This document shows positions 26,788 to 35,077 of a stretch of DNA of 64,000 bases, one piece after another. The translations under genes were made by a program, and so were the position numbers. This DNA is from Thermomicrobiales bacterium (lineage in GTDB: Bacteria; Chloroflexota; Chloroflexia; Thermomicrobiales; UBA6265), in NCBI GenBank assembly GCA_030447415.1, contig JAUJOZ010000004.1, positions 1 to 64,000 of the forward strand. The letters run 5' to 3'. The first letter of the stretch is position 1. Each line of letters begins with the position of its first letter. The notes below the pieces were generated by a model. The model made no database searches. It was not told where the DNA came from and worked only from the letters and a program-made list of their open reading frames with translations.

Positions 26788-28065
26788 ATGAAGGCGCCGC
26801 GGCGCCGGCACGGCATCTACTACGGCTGGGTGCAGGTGCTGACGCTCTCCGTGACGGAGACGATCTCCTGGGGCATCCTCTACTACGCCTTCGCTGTTTT
26901 CGTCACGCCGATGGAGGCCGAGTTCGGCTGGTCGCGGACGCAGACGACCGGCGCGTTCTCCCTCGCCCTGCTGGTCTCCGGGATCGCGGCGGTCCCCGCC
27001 GGCCGCTGGCTTGACCGGCACGGTGCCCGACTCCTGATGACCGCCGGCTCCTGCGCGGCGACGGCGCTGGTGCTCGCCTGGGCGGCGGTGGACAGCCTGC
27101 CGGCCCTCTATGCGGTCTGGGCCGGGATCGGCGTGGCGATGACGGCTACGCTCTACGAGCCGGCCTTCGTCGTCGTGGCCAACTGGTTTCGGCGCTACCG
27201 CAGCCGGGCGCTGACCGTGCTCACCTTCGGCGGCGGGTTCGCCAGCGTGGTCTTCATCCCTCTGGCCGACCGACTGGTGCGGACGGAAGGTTGGCGCCCG
27301 GCCCTCGTCTGGCTGGCCGTCATTCTGGCGGTCGGCACGATCCTGCCGCATGCGCTCATCTTGCGCCGGCACCCGAGCGACCTCGGCCTCTTGACGGACG
27401 GCGTCGCCGCGGACGACACGGGCGAGGATGGCCGCCACCAGCCGGAGCGGAGCGTCCCGGCGCGGGAAGCGCTGCGCGGCGCGGGGTTCTGGTGGCTGAC
27501 GGCGTCGTTCTTTCTGGCGATGGCCGCACTCGTGGCGGTGACGGTGCACCTGATCCCGTATCTGATCGGCCGGGGTTACGACCCCAGTTTCGCGGCGACG
27601 GCGGCCGGCCTGGTGGGGGTCACGGCGTTGCCCGGGCGGCTGATCTTCACCCCGCTCGGCGGCTGGCTGCCGCGCCGGGCAGTGACGGCGTTCCTCTTCC
27701 TGCTCCAGACCGCCTCGCTCGTCGTCCTACTCCTCGCCCAGAGTAAGGCCGGCGTCCTGCTGGCGGTGGCGCTCTTCGGCGCCGGGTTCGGCGCCGTGAC
27801 GCCGGCGCGGGCGGCGCTGCTCGCGGATCTCTACGGGCCCGCGGCCTACGGCAGCATCGCCAGCGTCCTCGCCCTGTTCGTCACGGGCGCGCGGGCGTTG
27901 GCGCCGGTGGGGGCGAGCGTCGTCTACACGTGGTCCGGGGGCTACGACCCGTTGATGTGGGGGTTGGTGGGCATCTCGGCCGCCGCCGCCGGTGCCGTCC
28001 TCCTCGTCGACGACCAGGACCGATCGGCTCCGGCCGCCCTGCGCTCGGTCGGAATCGAGCGATGA
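26788..28065 (+). CDS. MFS transporter of the arsenic operon
   Basis: A 425-residue 12-helix major facilitator. It starts GIYYGWVQVLTLSVTETISWG and has the loop 2-3 motif AGRWLDRHGARLLM and a mid-protein loop around 205-230. ATG 26788 follows GGGGAGCAGCGG; ATG 26770 is an alternative. The placement directly after arsO suggests export of arsenite or of a methylated or oxidised arsenical made by ArsM/ArsO. It resembles general MFS carboxylate/drug carriers more than ArsB, ACR3 or ArsJ, so the substrate is inferred only from context. Confidence 0.85.
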   Translation: MKAPRRRHGIYYGWVQVLTLSVTETISWGILYYAFAVFVTPMEAEFGWSRTQTTGAFSLALLVSGIAAVPAGRWLDRHGARLLMTAGSCAATALVLAWAAVDSLPALYAVWAGIGVAMTATLYEPAFVVVANWFRRYRSRALTVLTFGGGFASVVFIPLADRLVRTEGWRPALVWLAVILAVGTILPHALILRRHPSDLGLLTDGVAADDTGEDGRHQPERSVPAREALRGAGFWWLTASFFLAMAALVAVTVHLIPYLIGRGYDPSFAATAAGLVGVTALPGRLIFTPLGGWLPRRAVTAFLFLLQTASLVVLLLAQSKAGVLLAVALFGAGFGAVTPARAALLADLYGPAAYGSIASVLALFVTGARALAPVGASVVYTWSGGYDPLMWGLVGISAAAAGAVLLVDDQDRSAPAALRSVGIER

Positions 28066-28090
28066 GCCGTGGGTGGAGACGAGTGCGCGG

Positions 28091-28109
28091 GTGCCAAGGG
28101 CCTTGGCAC
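28091..28109. promoter_or_regulatory. Perfect palindrome before the phosphoesterase relic
   Basis: GTGCCAAG-GGC-CTTGGCAC, 8-bp arms around 3 nt, 26 bp after the MFS stop and 24 bp before the next start. It could be a weak terminator for the MFS gene or an operator. It does not resemble the ArsR-like dyads. Confidence 0.4.
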
Positions 28110-28132
28110 GGCCGACGTCTGAGGGGCACGCC

Positions 28133-28862
28133 ATGACGATGCGCATCGCGATCTTCGGCGACCTGCACGGCAACAGCGTCGCGACCGAGGCGGTGCTCGC
28201 CGCCATCGACGCCGATGGCCCCGACGCCGTGTACTGCCTGGGCGATTTGGTCGGCTACGGCGCTTGCCCAAACGAGACGATCGAACTGATCCGGGAACGG
28301 GCCATCCCGACGGTGATGGGCAACTACGACGACGGTGTCGGCTTCGACCGCGACGACTGCGGCTGCGCCTACAGGGACCAGGATGAGGAAGCGCGGGACA
28401 GGCGTCGCTCTTCTGGACGCGGCGGGTGACCACCGAGGCGAACAAAGCGTTCCTGCGATCACTCCTGCCCGAGATCCGGTTCACGGTCGAGGGGTGCGCT
28501 TCCGACTGGTCCACGGCAGCCCGCGCGCCGGATGAACGAGTACCTGTTCGAGGACCGCGACCCCCGCTCACTCGAACGCATCGCGCGGGACGCCGACGGC
28601 GACGTGCTTGTCTTCTGGCCACACCCACAAGCCGGGTGCGGGAGGTTGGGGAGGTCCTGATGGTCAACGCGGGAGCGCCGGCAAGCCAAAGGACGGCGAC
28701 GCGCGCGGCGCCTGGGCGCGGTTCGAGCTGGCGGCGGGGGAGCCCGTGGCCGTCGAGATCCGCCGCGTTCCGTACGATGTCCCGGCGATGGCCGCGGCGA
28801 TCCGCGCCGCCGAAGGGCTGCCTGATCGCTTCGCCCGCGACCTGGAGACCGGTGGCGCCTGA
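28133..28862 (+). pseudogene. Metallophosphoesterase of the arsenic operon, multiply frameshifted
   Basis: The first frame encodes the start of a calcineurin-like phosphoesterase: MRIAIFGDLHGNSVATEAVL, then YCLGDLVGYG and PTVMGNYDDG, with the metal-binding D-x-H and GD motifs. The frame is lost after about 28380. Later pieces in other frames give FWTRRVTTEANKAFLRSLL, FRLVHGSPR, NEYLFEDRDPRSLERIA, SGHTHKP and KPKDGDARGAWARFEL, ending at 28862. At least four frameshifts prove decay. Phosphoesterases of this type occur in other arsenic operons; a second, intact phosphoesterase lies at 30967-31725. Confidence 0.85.
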
Positions 28863-28934
28863 CAACACGGCAGCCGTTCCCAACGGCGACGCAACAATCG
28901 ACGTCATGAGCAATCAACCATAGGAGAGCAACCA

Positions 28935-29282
28935 ATGCACCTCAACGCCACATCACCCGACGTCCCGATCGCGTGCAACCTCTCGGAGCGGGATTTCGCC
29001 CGGCGGGGACAGGAGCTGGCCGAGACCTTGTTCGCCGGGGTGCGTGAGGTTCGAGAACTGCCCGACGGCTACGCCTTCCGCTGCCCGACCGACGCGGGGG
29101 GGCTGCGGTGGGGGGCGGCCTTCGCCGAGACCGCGGGGCGGTGCGGCCCGTTCTTCGCCTTTGAGATCGCCGTCGAGCCCAAGGGCGGTCGGGTCGGGCT
29201 GCGGGTGCGGGGCGGGGCGGGCGTCATGGGGTTCGTCGCGGACCCGTTGGTCGCCGCTGACAGCGGCGACGGTACCGCGTGA
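28935..29282 (+). CDS. Small conserved hypothetical protein of the arsenic operon
   Basis: A 115-residue protein with a good AGGAGAG site before ATG 28935. The segments ELPDGYAFRCP, then AETAGRCGPFFAFEIAVEPKGG and LRVRGGAGVMGFV, match a family of unnamed small proteins whose signature is ERxCCPFF-F-L. Here the first Cys of that pair is kept but the second is Gly (RCGPFF). The family often sits in metal-resistance operons; its activity is unknown to me. It is the last gene of the rightward arsenic cluster and converges on an MFS gene. Confidence 0.7.
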   Translation: MHLNATSPDVPIACNLSERDFARRGQELAETLFAGVREVRELPDGYAFRCPTDAGGLRWGAAFAETAGRCGPFFAFEIAVEPKGGRVGLRVRGGAGVMGFVADPLVAADSGDGTA

Positions 29283-29344
29283 CGGACTGGCCACCGAGCA
29301 ACGTGTTAAACTCGGGCGCCGGGTGGCTCCCGCCACGGCGGCGC

Positions 29345-30622
29345 CTACGAGGCATCCCCGGCCTCTTGACGGAGGACGTCCCCACCGAACAGGACGAATC
29401 CGAGGGCACCGCTCAGGGCGAGGAGGGTACCCGCGCTCCAGAACAGGGGTCGGATGCCGACCGCGTCCACCAGGAGGCCGCCTGCGGCGAGGGAGAGGAG
29501 GCGCGTTGCGCTCCAGCTCACGTCGAGGAGCGTGAAGACGCGGCCGCGCACGGCGTCGGGCACCGCGCCTTGGACGGTCGCGTTGAACACCACCATCCCC
29601 GCCGACGTGTTGAGTCCGTAGACGAAGAGCAGCAGGAGCGCCACGGGCAACGGGGTGACGCTGGCGAGCAACACGTCGCCGACGCCGCGGACGACGTAGG
29701 GTCTGAACAGCCAACGCGCGTCGCGGTAGTCGCGGGCAATCGCGTTGGGAATGAGCGGGCCGAGGAGCGCCCCGACGCCGATGGCGGCGATCAGCCAGGC
29801 GAAGCCCGCCGGCGGCAGCCGCAGGTGCCGCTCGGCCAGGACGACCAGCATCGCCCCCGTCGCGCCGACCGCGAACGAGGCGATCGCCTGCACCAGTAGG
29901 AGGCGTGAGACGAAGCGGTCGCGGCGGGCAAACTCCAGACCGGCCCGCGCGTCGCGGGCGTAGCCGCGCCACCCGCGCTCGGCGGTCCGCTCGACCTCGC
30001 CGCCGGTGGCCGGCACGCGGAGCCGGGCGATTAGGAGCGCCGACGCGATGAAGGTCGCGGCGTTGAGGGCAAACGCCGCCCGGGTACCGACCAGCGCAAT
30101 CAGGCCACCGCCGGCGGCGGCGGCGAGGATCTGGACCAACCGCCCGGTCGACCAGGCAACGGAGTTGGCGGCAAGACGCTGCTCCTCCGTGGTCAGAGCC
30201 GGCATCACCGCCTGCACCGTCGGGTTGAAGAAGGCGTTGCCGGCGGCGAGACCGGCCGCAACCAGGTAGGCGTGCCAGGCGCCCTGGGGTGCGACGAGCG
30301 ACAGGGTCAGCACCGCCCGTCCCAGGTCAGCGGCGATGAGGACGCCCTTACGATTGACGCGGTCGATGACGACCCCGGCAATGGGGCCAAGGAGGAGGAT
30401 CGGGACGACCTCGGCGGCGACCAGCACGGCGACCGCGAGCCCGCGCCCAGTCAGCTCGAAGACCAGGACGACGAGGGCGATGTAGTGAAGCGTGTCGCCG
30501 AACCCGGAGATGAGCTGGGCCAGCCAGAGGGGAGCGTACGACGGACTGCGGGCGACCGCGGCATAGGTGCGAGCAACCCGAGCGAGCCGGTGGATGACCG
30601 CTCCCACCTCGATGCATTCCAC
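29345..30622 (-). CDS. MFS transporter (MFS_3/EntS-like)
   Basis: A 425-residue 12-helix major facilitator of the drug/siderophore-exporter type. It has YAPLWLAQLISGFGDTLHYIALVVLV at the N-terminus, the loop motif GVVIDRVNRKGVLIAADLGRA, and a C-terminal half with AWLIAAIGVGALLGPLIPNA and GRVFTLLDVSWSATRLLSLAAGGLLVD. The ATG directly follows the stop codon of the glutaredoxin-like gene, so the two form an operon. The substrate is unknown. A relic of a related MFS C-terminus lies at 40766-41002. Confidence 0.85.
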   Translation of the reverse strand: MECIEVGAVIHRLARVARTYAAVARSPSYAPLWLAQLISGFGDTLHYIALVVLVFELTGRGLAVAVLVAAEVVPILLLGPIAGVVIDRVNRKGVLIAADLGRAVLTLSLVAPQGAWHAYLVAAGLAAGNAFFNPTVQAVMPALTTEEQRLAANSVAWSTGRLVQILAAAAGGGLIALVGTRAAFALNAATFIASALLIARLRVPATGGEVERTAERGWRGYARDARAGLEFARRDRFVSRLLLVQAIASFAVGATGAMLVVLAERHLRLPPAGFAWLIAAIGVGALLGPLIPNAIARDYRDARWLFRPYVVRGVGDVLLASVTPLPVALLLLFVYGLNTSAGMVVFNATVQGAVPDAVRGRVFTLLDVSWSATRLLSLAAGGLLVDAVGIRPLFWSAGTLLALSGALGFVLFGGDVLRQEAGDAS

Positions 30623-30883
30623 CTACCGGCCGAGGACGGTAGCCAGTTCCTCCGGCCGGAAGCCGACCAGCTTCCGCTCCCCAACGACGAGCAACGGCGT
30701 CGCGAAGATCCCGGTCTCGTAGAGCGCCCGGGCGGCCTCCGGGTCGCCCGTCACGTTGCACTCGGTGAATTCGACCTCGTGCTCGACCAACCAGGCGCGG
30801 ACCTTGGGCGTGTCGGCGCAGCCGGTCTGGGTATAGAGGATCACCGGGGGGTCTGAGGAATCAGACGTGAACACGCCGGCCAT
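30623..30883 (-). CDS. Glutaredoxin-like protein with CxxT site
   Basis: An 86-residue thioredoxin fold: PPVILYTQTGCADTPKVRAWL (strand 1 and active-site helix), FTECNVTGDPEAARAL, then IFATPLLVVGERKLVGF with the cis-proline. The active site is C-A-D-T, where classical glutaredoxins have CPYC or CxxS, so it should act by a monothiol mechanism. It is immediately upstream of the MFS gene with no gap. A role in thiol repair linked to the exported compound is inference. Confidence 0.85.
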   Translation of the reverse strand: MAGVFTSDSSDPPVILYTQTGCADTPKVRAWLVEHEVEFTECNVTGDPEAARALYETGIFATPLLVVGERKLVGFRPEELATVLGR

Positions 30884-30966
30884 GGTAGCACCGCGAACCG
30901 CGCTCGTTCTCGCTTCGGCCGGGTCGCCGTCCCGTTCGCCGGTGTTCTAAGGATCGACAGCGGCAG

Positions 30967-31725
30967 TCACGCGAGTGGCACGAAACGGGCCTCGGTGAGA
31001 CGTCGGGCGAGGGGATCGGCGAACGGCCCGCCGGACCGCAGCAGGTCCTCGGCCGCGCGCCGGTGGTCGTAGGCGACCCGGCGGTGCGCCACCCGCCACT
31101 CCTGCCCGTCCCAGGTCGCCAGCGCGTAGGCGGCGCGGGGGTCGCCGTCGAACGGGAAGCCGACGGCGCCGACCGAGGCGAGGCGCTGGCCCCCTACCGT
31201 GCCCGCCGAGGCATAGTGGATGTGGCCGAAGACGATGAGGTTTGCCCGGGCATCCCCTAGAAGCGCGGTGGCTTCCTCCGCGGGCGTGACCGGCCAGGTC
31301 CCGAACGGGTCAGCTTCGAGGATGAGCACGGCGTCGACATCGGTTGGCGTGGCGTGAACGACGAGGAGGTCGTCGCCCGGTGACGCGCCGCCCGGCGGGG
31401 TGACGCGGTGGTCGAACGGCAGCCCCGCCAGGTACGCCATCCCGTCGACCCCGATCCGCTCCCGGACGGACCCGACGAGGAGGTCGAGGCCGGCGGGCAC
31501 CTCGTCGGCGAGGACGTAGTGGTCGGTGTTGCCGGAGATGGTCGGCGCGACGAGGTCGCGGACGCGCGCCAGGGCCTCAGCCGGACGCGGGCCGTGGAGC
31601 ACCAGATCGCCCGCGACGACAACCGCGTCGTGCGGCACCGCCGCCAAGTCCGCGAGGATCGCGTCGAGCGCGGCGGCATTGCCATGGATATCCGAGAGGA
31701 TCGCGATCGTGAAGGGGCCCGCCAT
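30967..31725 (-). CDS. Metallophosphoesterase (YfcE/ApaH-like)
   Basis: A calcineurin-like phosphoesterase of 252 residues. Metal-binding motifs are visible in order: FTIAILSDIHGNAAALDAIL (D-x-H), DAVVVAGDLVLHGPRP (GD), PTISGNTDHYV (GNxD) and LIVFGHIHYA (GH-x-H), with LLVVHATP between. The family hydrolyses phosphomono- or diesters with two metals. The ATG at 31725 is favoured over GTG 31728 because GGAGGT lies five bases upstream. It is related in type to the decayed phosphoesterase at 28133-28862 and may cover that function. Confidence 0.88.
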   Translation of the reverse strand: MAGPFTIAILSDIHGNAAALDAILADLAAVPHDAVVVAGDLVLHGPRPAEALARVRDLVAPTISGNTDHYVLADEVPAGLDLLVGSVRERIGVDGMAYLAGLPFDHRVTPPGGASPGDDLLVVHATPTDVDAVLILEADPFGTWPVTPAEEATALLGDARANLIVFGHIHYASAGTVGGQRLASVGAVGFPFDGDPRAAYALATWDGQEWRVAHRRVAYDHRRAAEDLLRSGGPFADPLARRLTEARFVPLA

Positions 31726-31934
31726 CACGCACCTCCGGCGTATCGTCGCGCGTCAGGAGTCCACCGGTGGCACCGTAGCACGCGCTCCAAACCGTCCGTG
31801 GCGCTCGGGACCGACGGCACGGTCGGCGTCCGGTGTGCCCCAGCCGCATGGCGCTGAAGACCGGCGGGCACGGCCGCCACAGCCACCGCGGTCACCAAGG
31901 CGCCACCGCGATTACCGCACGGCCTTCGCCTCGA

Positions 31935-32300
31935 TCACCGGGCCGACCGGACGTTTGGCGGGTGGAACTGCAGGTCAAGCGCCATCCAGAGGGTGCGGGC
32001 GTACGGGTACAGGAAGACCGGCAGGCCAACCATGAGCGCCACGCCGATGATCTCCAGCGGGAGCAGCGCAAGATCGGTCAGCACCATGAGGGCCACCACC
32101 GCGCCGAGTCCCAGGAACTCGGCAAAGATGAGGTTGAGCGCGTAGGCGCCGAGGAAGTAGCCCTCCTCGCGCTCGAACCTGACGCCGCACGAGGGGCATT
32201 CGGACCGCAGGGTCCACCACGTCGAGAAGATACCCCGGACACCGCAATACGGGCAGCAACGGCGCAGCGCGCGGCCGACCAACATGACAAAGCGTTTCAT
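31935..32300 (-). CDS. DUF983 family membrane protein
   Basis: A 121-residue protein with an N-terminal zinc ribbon, CPYCG (about 16-20) and CPSCG (about 35-39), then EREEGYFLGAYALNLIFAEF and two membrane helices (about 52-75 and 80-100). This is the DUF983 layout. The ATG at 32300 follows a GGAGG site. The function of the family is unknown; it recurs near cytochrome and quinol genes in other bacteria, but no such genes are adjacent here. Confidence 0.85.
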   Translation of the reverse strand: MKRFVMLVGRALRRCCPYCGVRGIFSTWWTLRSECPSCGVRFEREEGYFLGAYALNLIFAEFLGLGAVVALMVLTDLALLPLEIIGVALMVGLPVFLYPYARTLWMALDLQFHPPNVRSAR

Positions 32301-32429
32301 CGCTGTTCCTCCGCCTCGGTGGGCGGCCTCCACGAACGCGGCATCCCGCGAGTCACGGCCGCTGGCGCCGGCGTCAGACCACACCCGGATCACGACATCG
32401 TCGAGCGCGGTGCGAACTGCCTTCGCCCG

Positions 32430-32755
32430 TGCCGTGCCCGCGCGTGCCGACTTCGCGGCCCTGGCGACCTCGTCAGGCGGTCCCTCAGCCTCGCCCCCCG
32501 CACCTCGCCCCGCATGCGCAGCCTCACGGGCGCACCACCGCGGATGGTAAGCCATCGGGGCCTACCTGGACGGGAGCAGCCGTAGGCCTCGCCGCCGCGC
32601 CGGGCGTCCAGTATCGGCCGCGTGTCGCGCCGGCCGAACCGGCCACCCGACACCGTGAGCAGCATCACGCCGCGGTCCAGCATGCCCTGCCGCGGCGACC
32701 GCTGTGGTGGCCGTACGACGGGATTGACGGCGTGGGCGAGCACCTTGCGGGTGGC
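32430..32755 (-). pseudogene. Relic of a deazaflavin (F420)-dependent quinone reductase-like protein
   Basis: Part of a minus-strand frame reads VLAHAVNPVVRPPQRS, then MLLTVSGGRFGRRDTRPI, GGEAYGCSRPGRPRWLTIRG and GAPVRLRMRGE. This follows the Ddn/DUF385 pattern (NP, LLTT-GRKSG-PL, GRP-W--NL). The core is shortened, several conserved positions are lost and no start fits, so it is judged a relic. Family recognition is moderate. Confidence 0.4.
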
Positions 32756-32784
32756 CGGTCGCTCGGTCCCCACTGGAGCCGGCG

Positions 32785-33264
32785 CTAGACCGTCGGTTCG
32801 GCCGGCGGCGCCATTCGCACCAGGAGGACGGGCACCGGCGACCGGCGCACCACCTCCTCGGCGACGCTGCCCAGGAACCAGCGCACCAGTCCGCCCCGGC
32901 CGTGCGAGGCCATCACCATCACGTCGCCGGGGCGGGACAGCCTCACCAACTCGTGCGTGACCGTCCCATGACGGACCTCTACTGTGACGGCCAGATCGCG
33001 CGCCGCCAGGTTGCGGGCGGTCGCTTCGAGCTCCTCCCGCGCCGCCTCCCGCTCCTCCGCGAGCACCCGGTCGAAAGCACCTGCGGGCACGATTGGCGCG
33101 TAGGGGCCGTAGCGCTCGAGGCGGGTCAGATCGACGACCCGGACGAGGTGCAGCGGCGCGCTGGTGAGGCGCGAGAGTCCCTCGGCTTGCGGCAGCGCCC
33201 GCTCGGCCAGCTCGGATCCGTCCAGCGGCACCACGATGCGATCGTACATGACGATGGTCTCCAT
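32785..33264 (-). CDS. Universal stress protein (UspA family)
   Basis: A 159-residue single-domain Usp. The N-terminal strand is YDRIVVPLDGSELAERALPQA, and the ATP-binding loop near the C-terminus is VMASHGRGGLVRWFLGSVAEEVVRRSPVPVLLV, with the GxxG-x9-GS(V/T) pattern that indicates an ATP-binding subtype. It stands alone between the DUF385 relic and the DoxX cluster. The start could be ATG 33264 or the internal ATG six codons later. Confidence 0.92.
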   Translation of the reverse strand: METIVMYDRIVVPLDGSELAERALPQAEGLSRLTSAPLHLVRVVDLTRLERYGPYAPIVPAGAFDRVLAEEREAAREELEATARNLAARDLAVTVEVRHGTVTHELVRLSRPGDVMVMASHGRGGLVRWFLGSVAEEVVRRSPVPVLLVRMAPPAEPTV

Positions 33265-33415
33265 CCCCTCGGGGCCGGTGCCGCGTCCCGATTGCGGCCC
33301 CGCTCCCGGCCGCGCGAGGGGGAGGCCCGAGCGCCGTCCCCCTCGCCATGGCGATCATCCGTTCCTCGGCGCTGCCGCGATCACGCGATACTCCGTGTGG
33401 TCGGCACGCCGTGCC

Positions 33416-34183
33416 TTACCTTGTGGTGGCGACGGACCGACGCGGCGCATCGCGTCGGGCCAACCAGCCCGGGCTCCACGGCGACCCAAGCGCCGGCAGG
33501 AGCCACCGATCGAGCCCGATCCACCCCGCCACCCGCCAGGCGAGGATCAGCAGAATCGAGAGGGTGAAGAGCAACGGGTTCGTCGAGGCCGAACCGGCCA
33601 GCATGAACGACATGTTCATCAACGCCCCGAAGAAGGCCGCGATGCCGACCAAGCCGCCGACGATCAGCCCGATGCCGACGAGCAACTCGCCGACGACGAC
33701 CACCTTGGCGAACCAGTCGTACCACCCGTGGTCGAGCATGTACTGGATGTACTCCCGGTAGACGCCGTAGGTGATGGGCGGGCTCCCCTGCTCCGGGATC
33801 GCGGTGGCACGCTCCCAGTAACCACGCAACGCCGCGCCGCCGTCCATCCAGGCGTCGTCCTGGAGCTTGTGGCGCCCGGCCTCGAACCACTCATAGCCGA
33901 GGTAGAGCCGCGCGCCGAGCCAGAGCGGCGCCGAGCGCGCGCTGCTGAAGAGGAAGTGCGCCACGCCGGGCTCGCGGATCGCGACATCGTCGGTCGGCCC
34001 CGACCGGAAGTCGCGGTAGAGCACGACCGCCGCCGCGACGAAGAGCACGAGCCCGACGACCAGCGACACTATCTGGGCGCCGGCCTCCAAGTCCGAGCTC
34101 GTGCCGCGGCGGAACAGCCAAAACCCGACAAAGGCCGTGGCGGCCAGAACGAGATAGCGCGTCTGAAACCAGTTTGCACGCAT
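33416..34183 (-). CDS. DoxX/DoxD family membrane protein (long form)
   Basis: A 255-residue membrane protein. Two helices come first (about 8-25 and 38-58), then the DoxX core: LWLGARLYLGYEWFEAGRHKL, KVVVVGELLVGIGLIVGGLVG and GALMNMSFMLAGSASTNPLLF. It ends with VAGWIGLDRWLLPALGSPW. The DoxD subunit of archaeal thiosulfate:quinone oxidoreductase shares this core. The ATG at 34183 has AGGAGG upstream. A shorter paralogue with the same C-terminal motif lies at 36233-36721, and a multicopper oxidase lies between. The partner and substrate are not determined. Confidence 0.85.
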   Translation of the reverse strand: MRANWFQTRYLVLAATAFVGFWLFRRGTSSDLEAGAQIVSLVVGLVLFVAAAVVLYRDFRSGPTDDVAIREPGVAHFLFSSARSAPLWLGARLYLGYEWFEAGRHKLQDDAWMDGGAALRGYWERATAIPEQGSPPITYGVYREYIQYMLDHGWYDWFAKVVVVGELLVGIGLIVGGLVGIAAFFGALMNMSFMLAGSASTNPLLFTLSILLILAWRVAGWIGLDRWLLPALGSPWSPGWLARRDAPRRSVATTR

Positions 34184-34389
34184 GGCGTGTGGTCCTCCTG
34201 GCAGGGTCACCTCGACCCGCCGAATGCCTCATCTGGCGGCGGCCGATTCCTCCGCCGCCAACACACGTTGGTGCGCGACGTCTCGCCGATCGGCGTCGGC
34301 ACATTGCCGAATCTGCCGTCATCGATCCCCGCGTGCTTGGACTTGGGGCGGCAGCTCAGCCTCCCGTCGTCGCCGGGCAACCCCCTGCG

Positions 34390-34998
34390 CTACGGGGCCG
34401 GCGTGCTCGCTGCAGGCGATCCCACCGCCGGCGTCGCGGCGAAAGAGATCCCCGGCGGCTCGACCTGGATGCGGATGGCCTCGAACGTGCCGCGCGCGGG
34501 CGGGGCGAATGGGTTGCCTTCGGGCTCGACCATGTCGAGCGTGAACGTGCCGACGTAGGCGTCTCCGGTCGCGTTGACCTCCAAGGACGTGCGCGCCGTA
34601 TTGATGCTGGCGAGCCCTCCACTCTGGTCGAGCATGACGAAGACGAAGGTGGCGTCGGCGGCGCGCTCCCCGGTGGGGACCCAGGCGCCGTGCCCCTCCG
34701 TGAGGAAGAGCCCGGCGCCGAGGGGCAGCGACGGCATCTGACCGGCGTTGGCCACGACCAGGGTGCCGTCCGACGTGTAGGTGGCCAAGCTGATCAGTTC
34801 CACCGGCGGCTGGTTCTGCGCCTCGAAGGCGAACGTGACGCGCCACGACCCGACGAGGGGATGGCCAACCGGGATGGGAGTTCCCGCCGTAGGGATCGGC
34901 GTCCCATCGTGGGCACGGGCACCCGGCAGCCCACGTCCAGCGAGCAGGCCGACGATAGTCACGGCGAGGACCGCAACGGGGACCGCGAGTCGACGCAC
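34390..34998 (-). CDS. Secreted protein of unknown function
   Basis: A 202-residue protein with a signal peptide (MRRLAVPVAVLAVTIVGLLAG, cleavage near ARA-H at 29) and a mature part of alternating hydrophobic strands: GSWRVTFAFEAQ, LATYTSDGTLVVAN and GTFTLDMVEPEGN. This suggests a small beta-barrel or lipocalin-like fold. The tail is Pro/Ala/Ser-rich. It lies between DoxX and multicopper oxidase genes on the same strand, so it may belong to the same envelope redox cluster. No named family is recognised. Confidence 0.7.
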   Translation of the reverse strand: MRRLAVPVAVLAVTIVGLLAGRGLPGARAHDGTPIPTAGTPIPVGHPLVGSWRVTFAFEAQNQPPVELISLATYTSDGTLVVANAGQMPSLPLGAGLFLTEGHGAWVPTGERAADATFVFVMLDQSGGLASINTARTSLEVNATGDAYVGTFTLDMVEPEGNPFAPPARGTFEAIRIQVEPPGISFAATPAVGSPAASTPAP

Positions 34999-35077
34999 GA
35001 CGCACTCCTTCCTATCGTTGGGACCGACCGGCCGCCCCGACTGCGCGAGCAGCCTCGCGACCCGCGCGCATCGCCAG

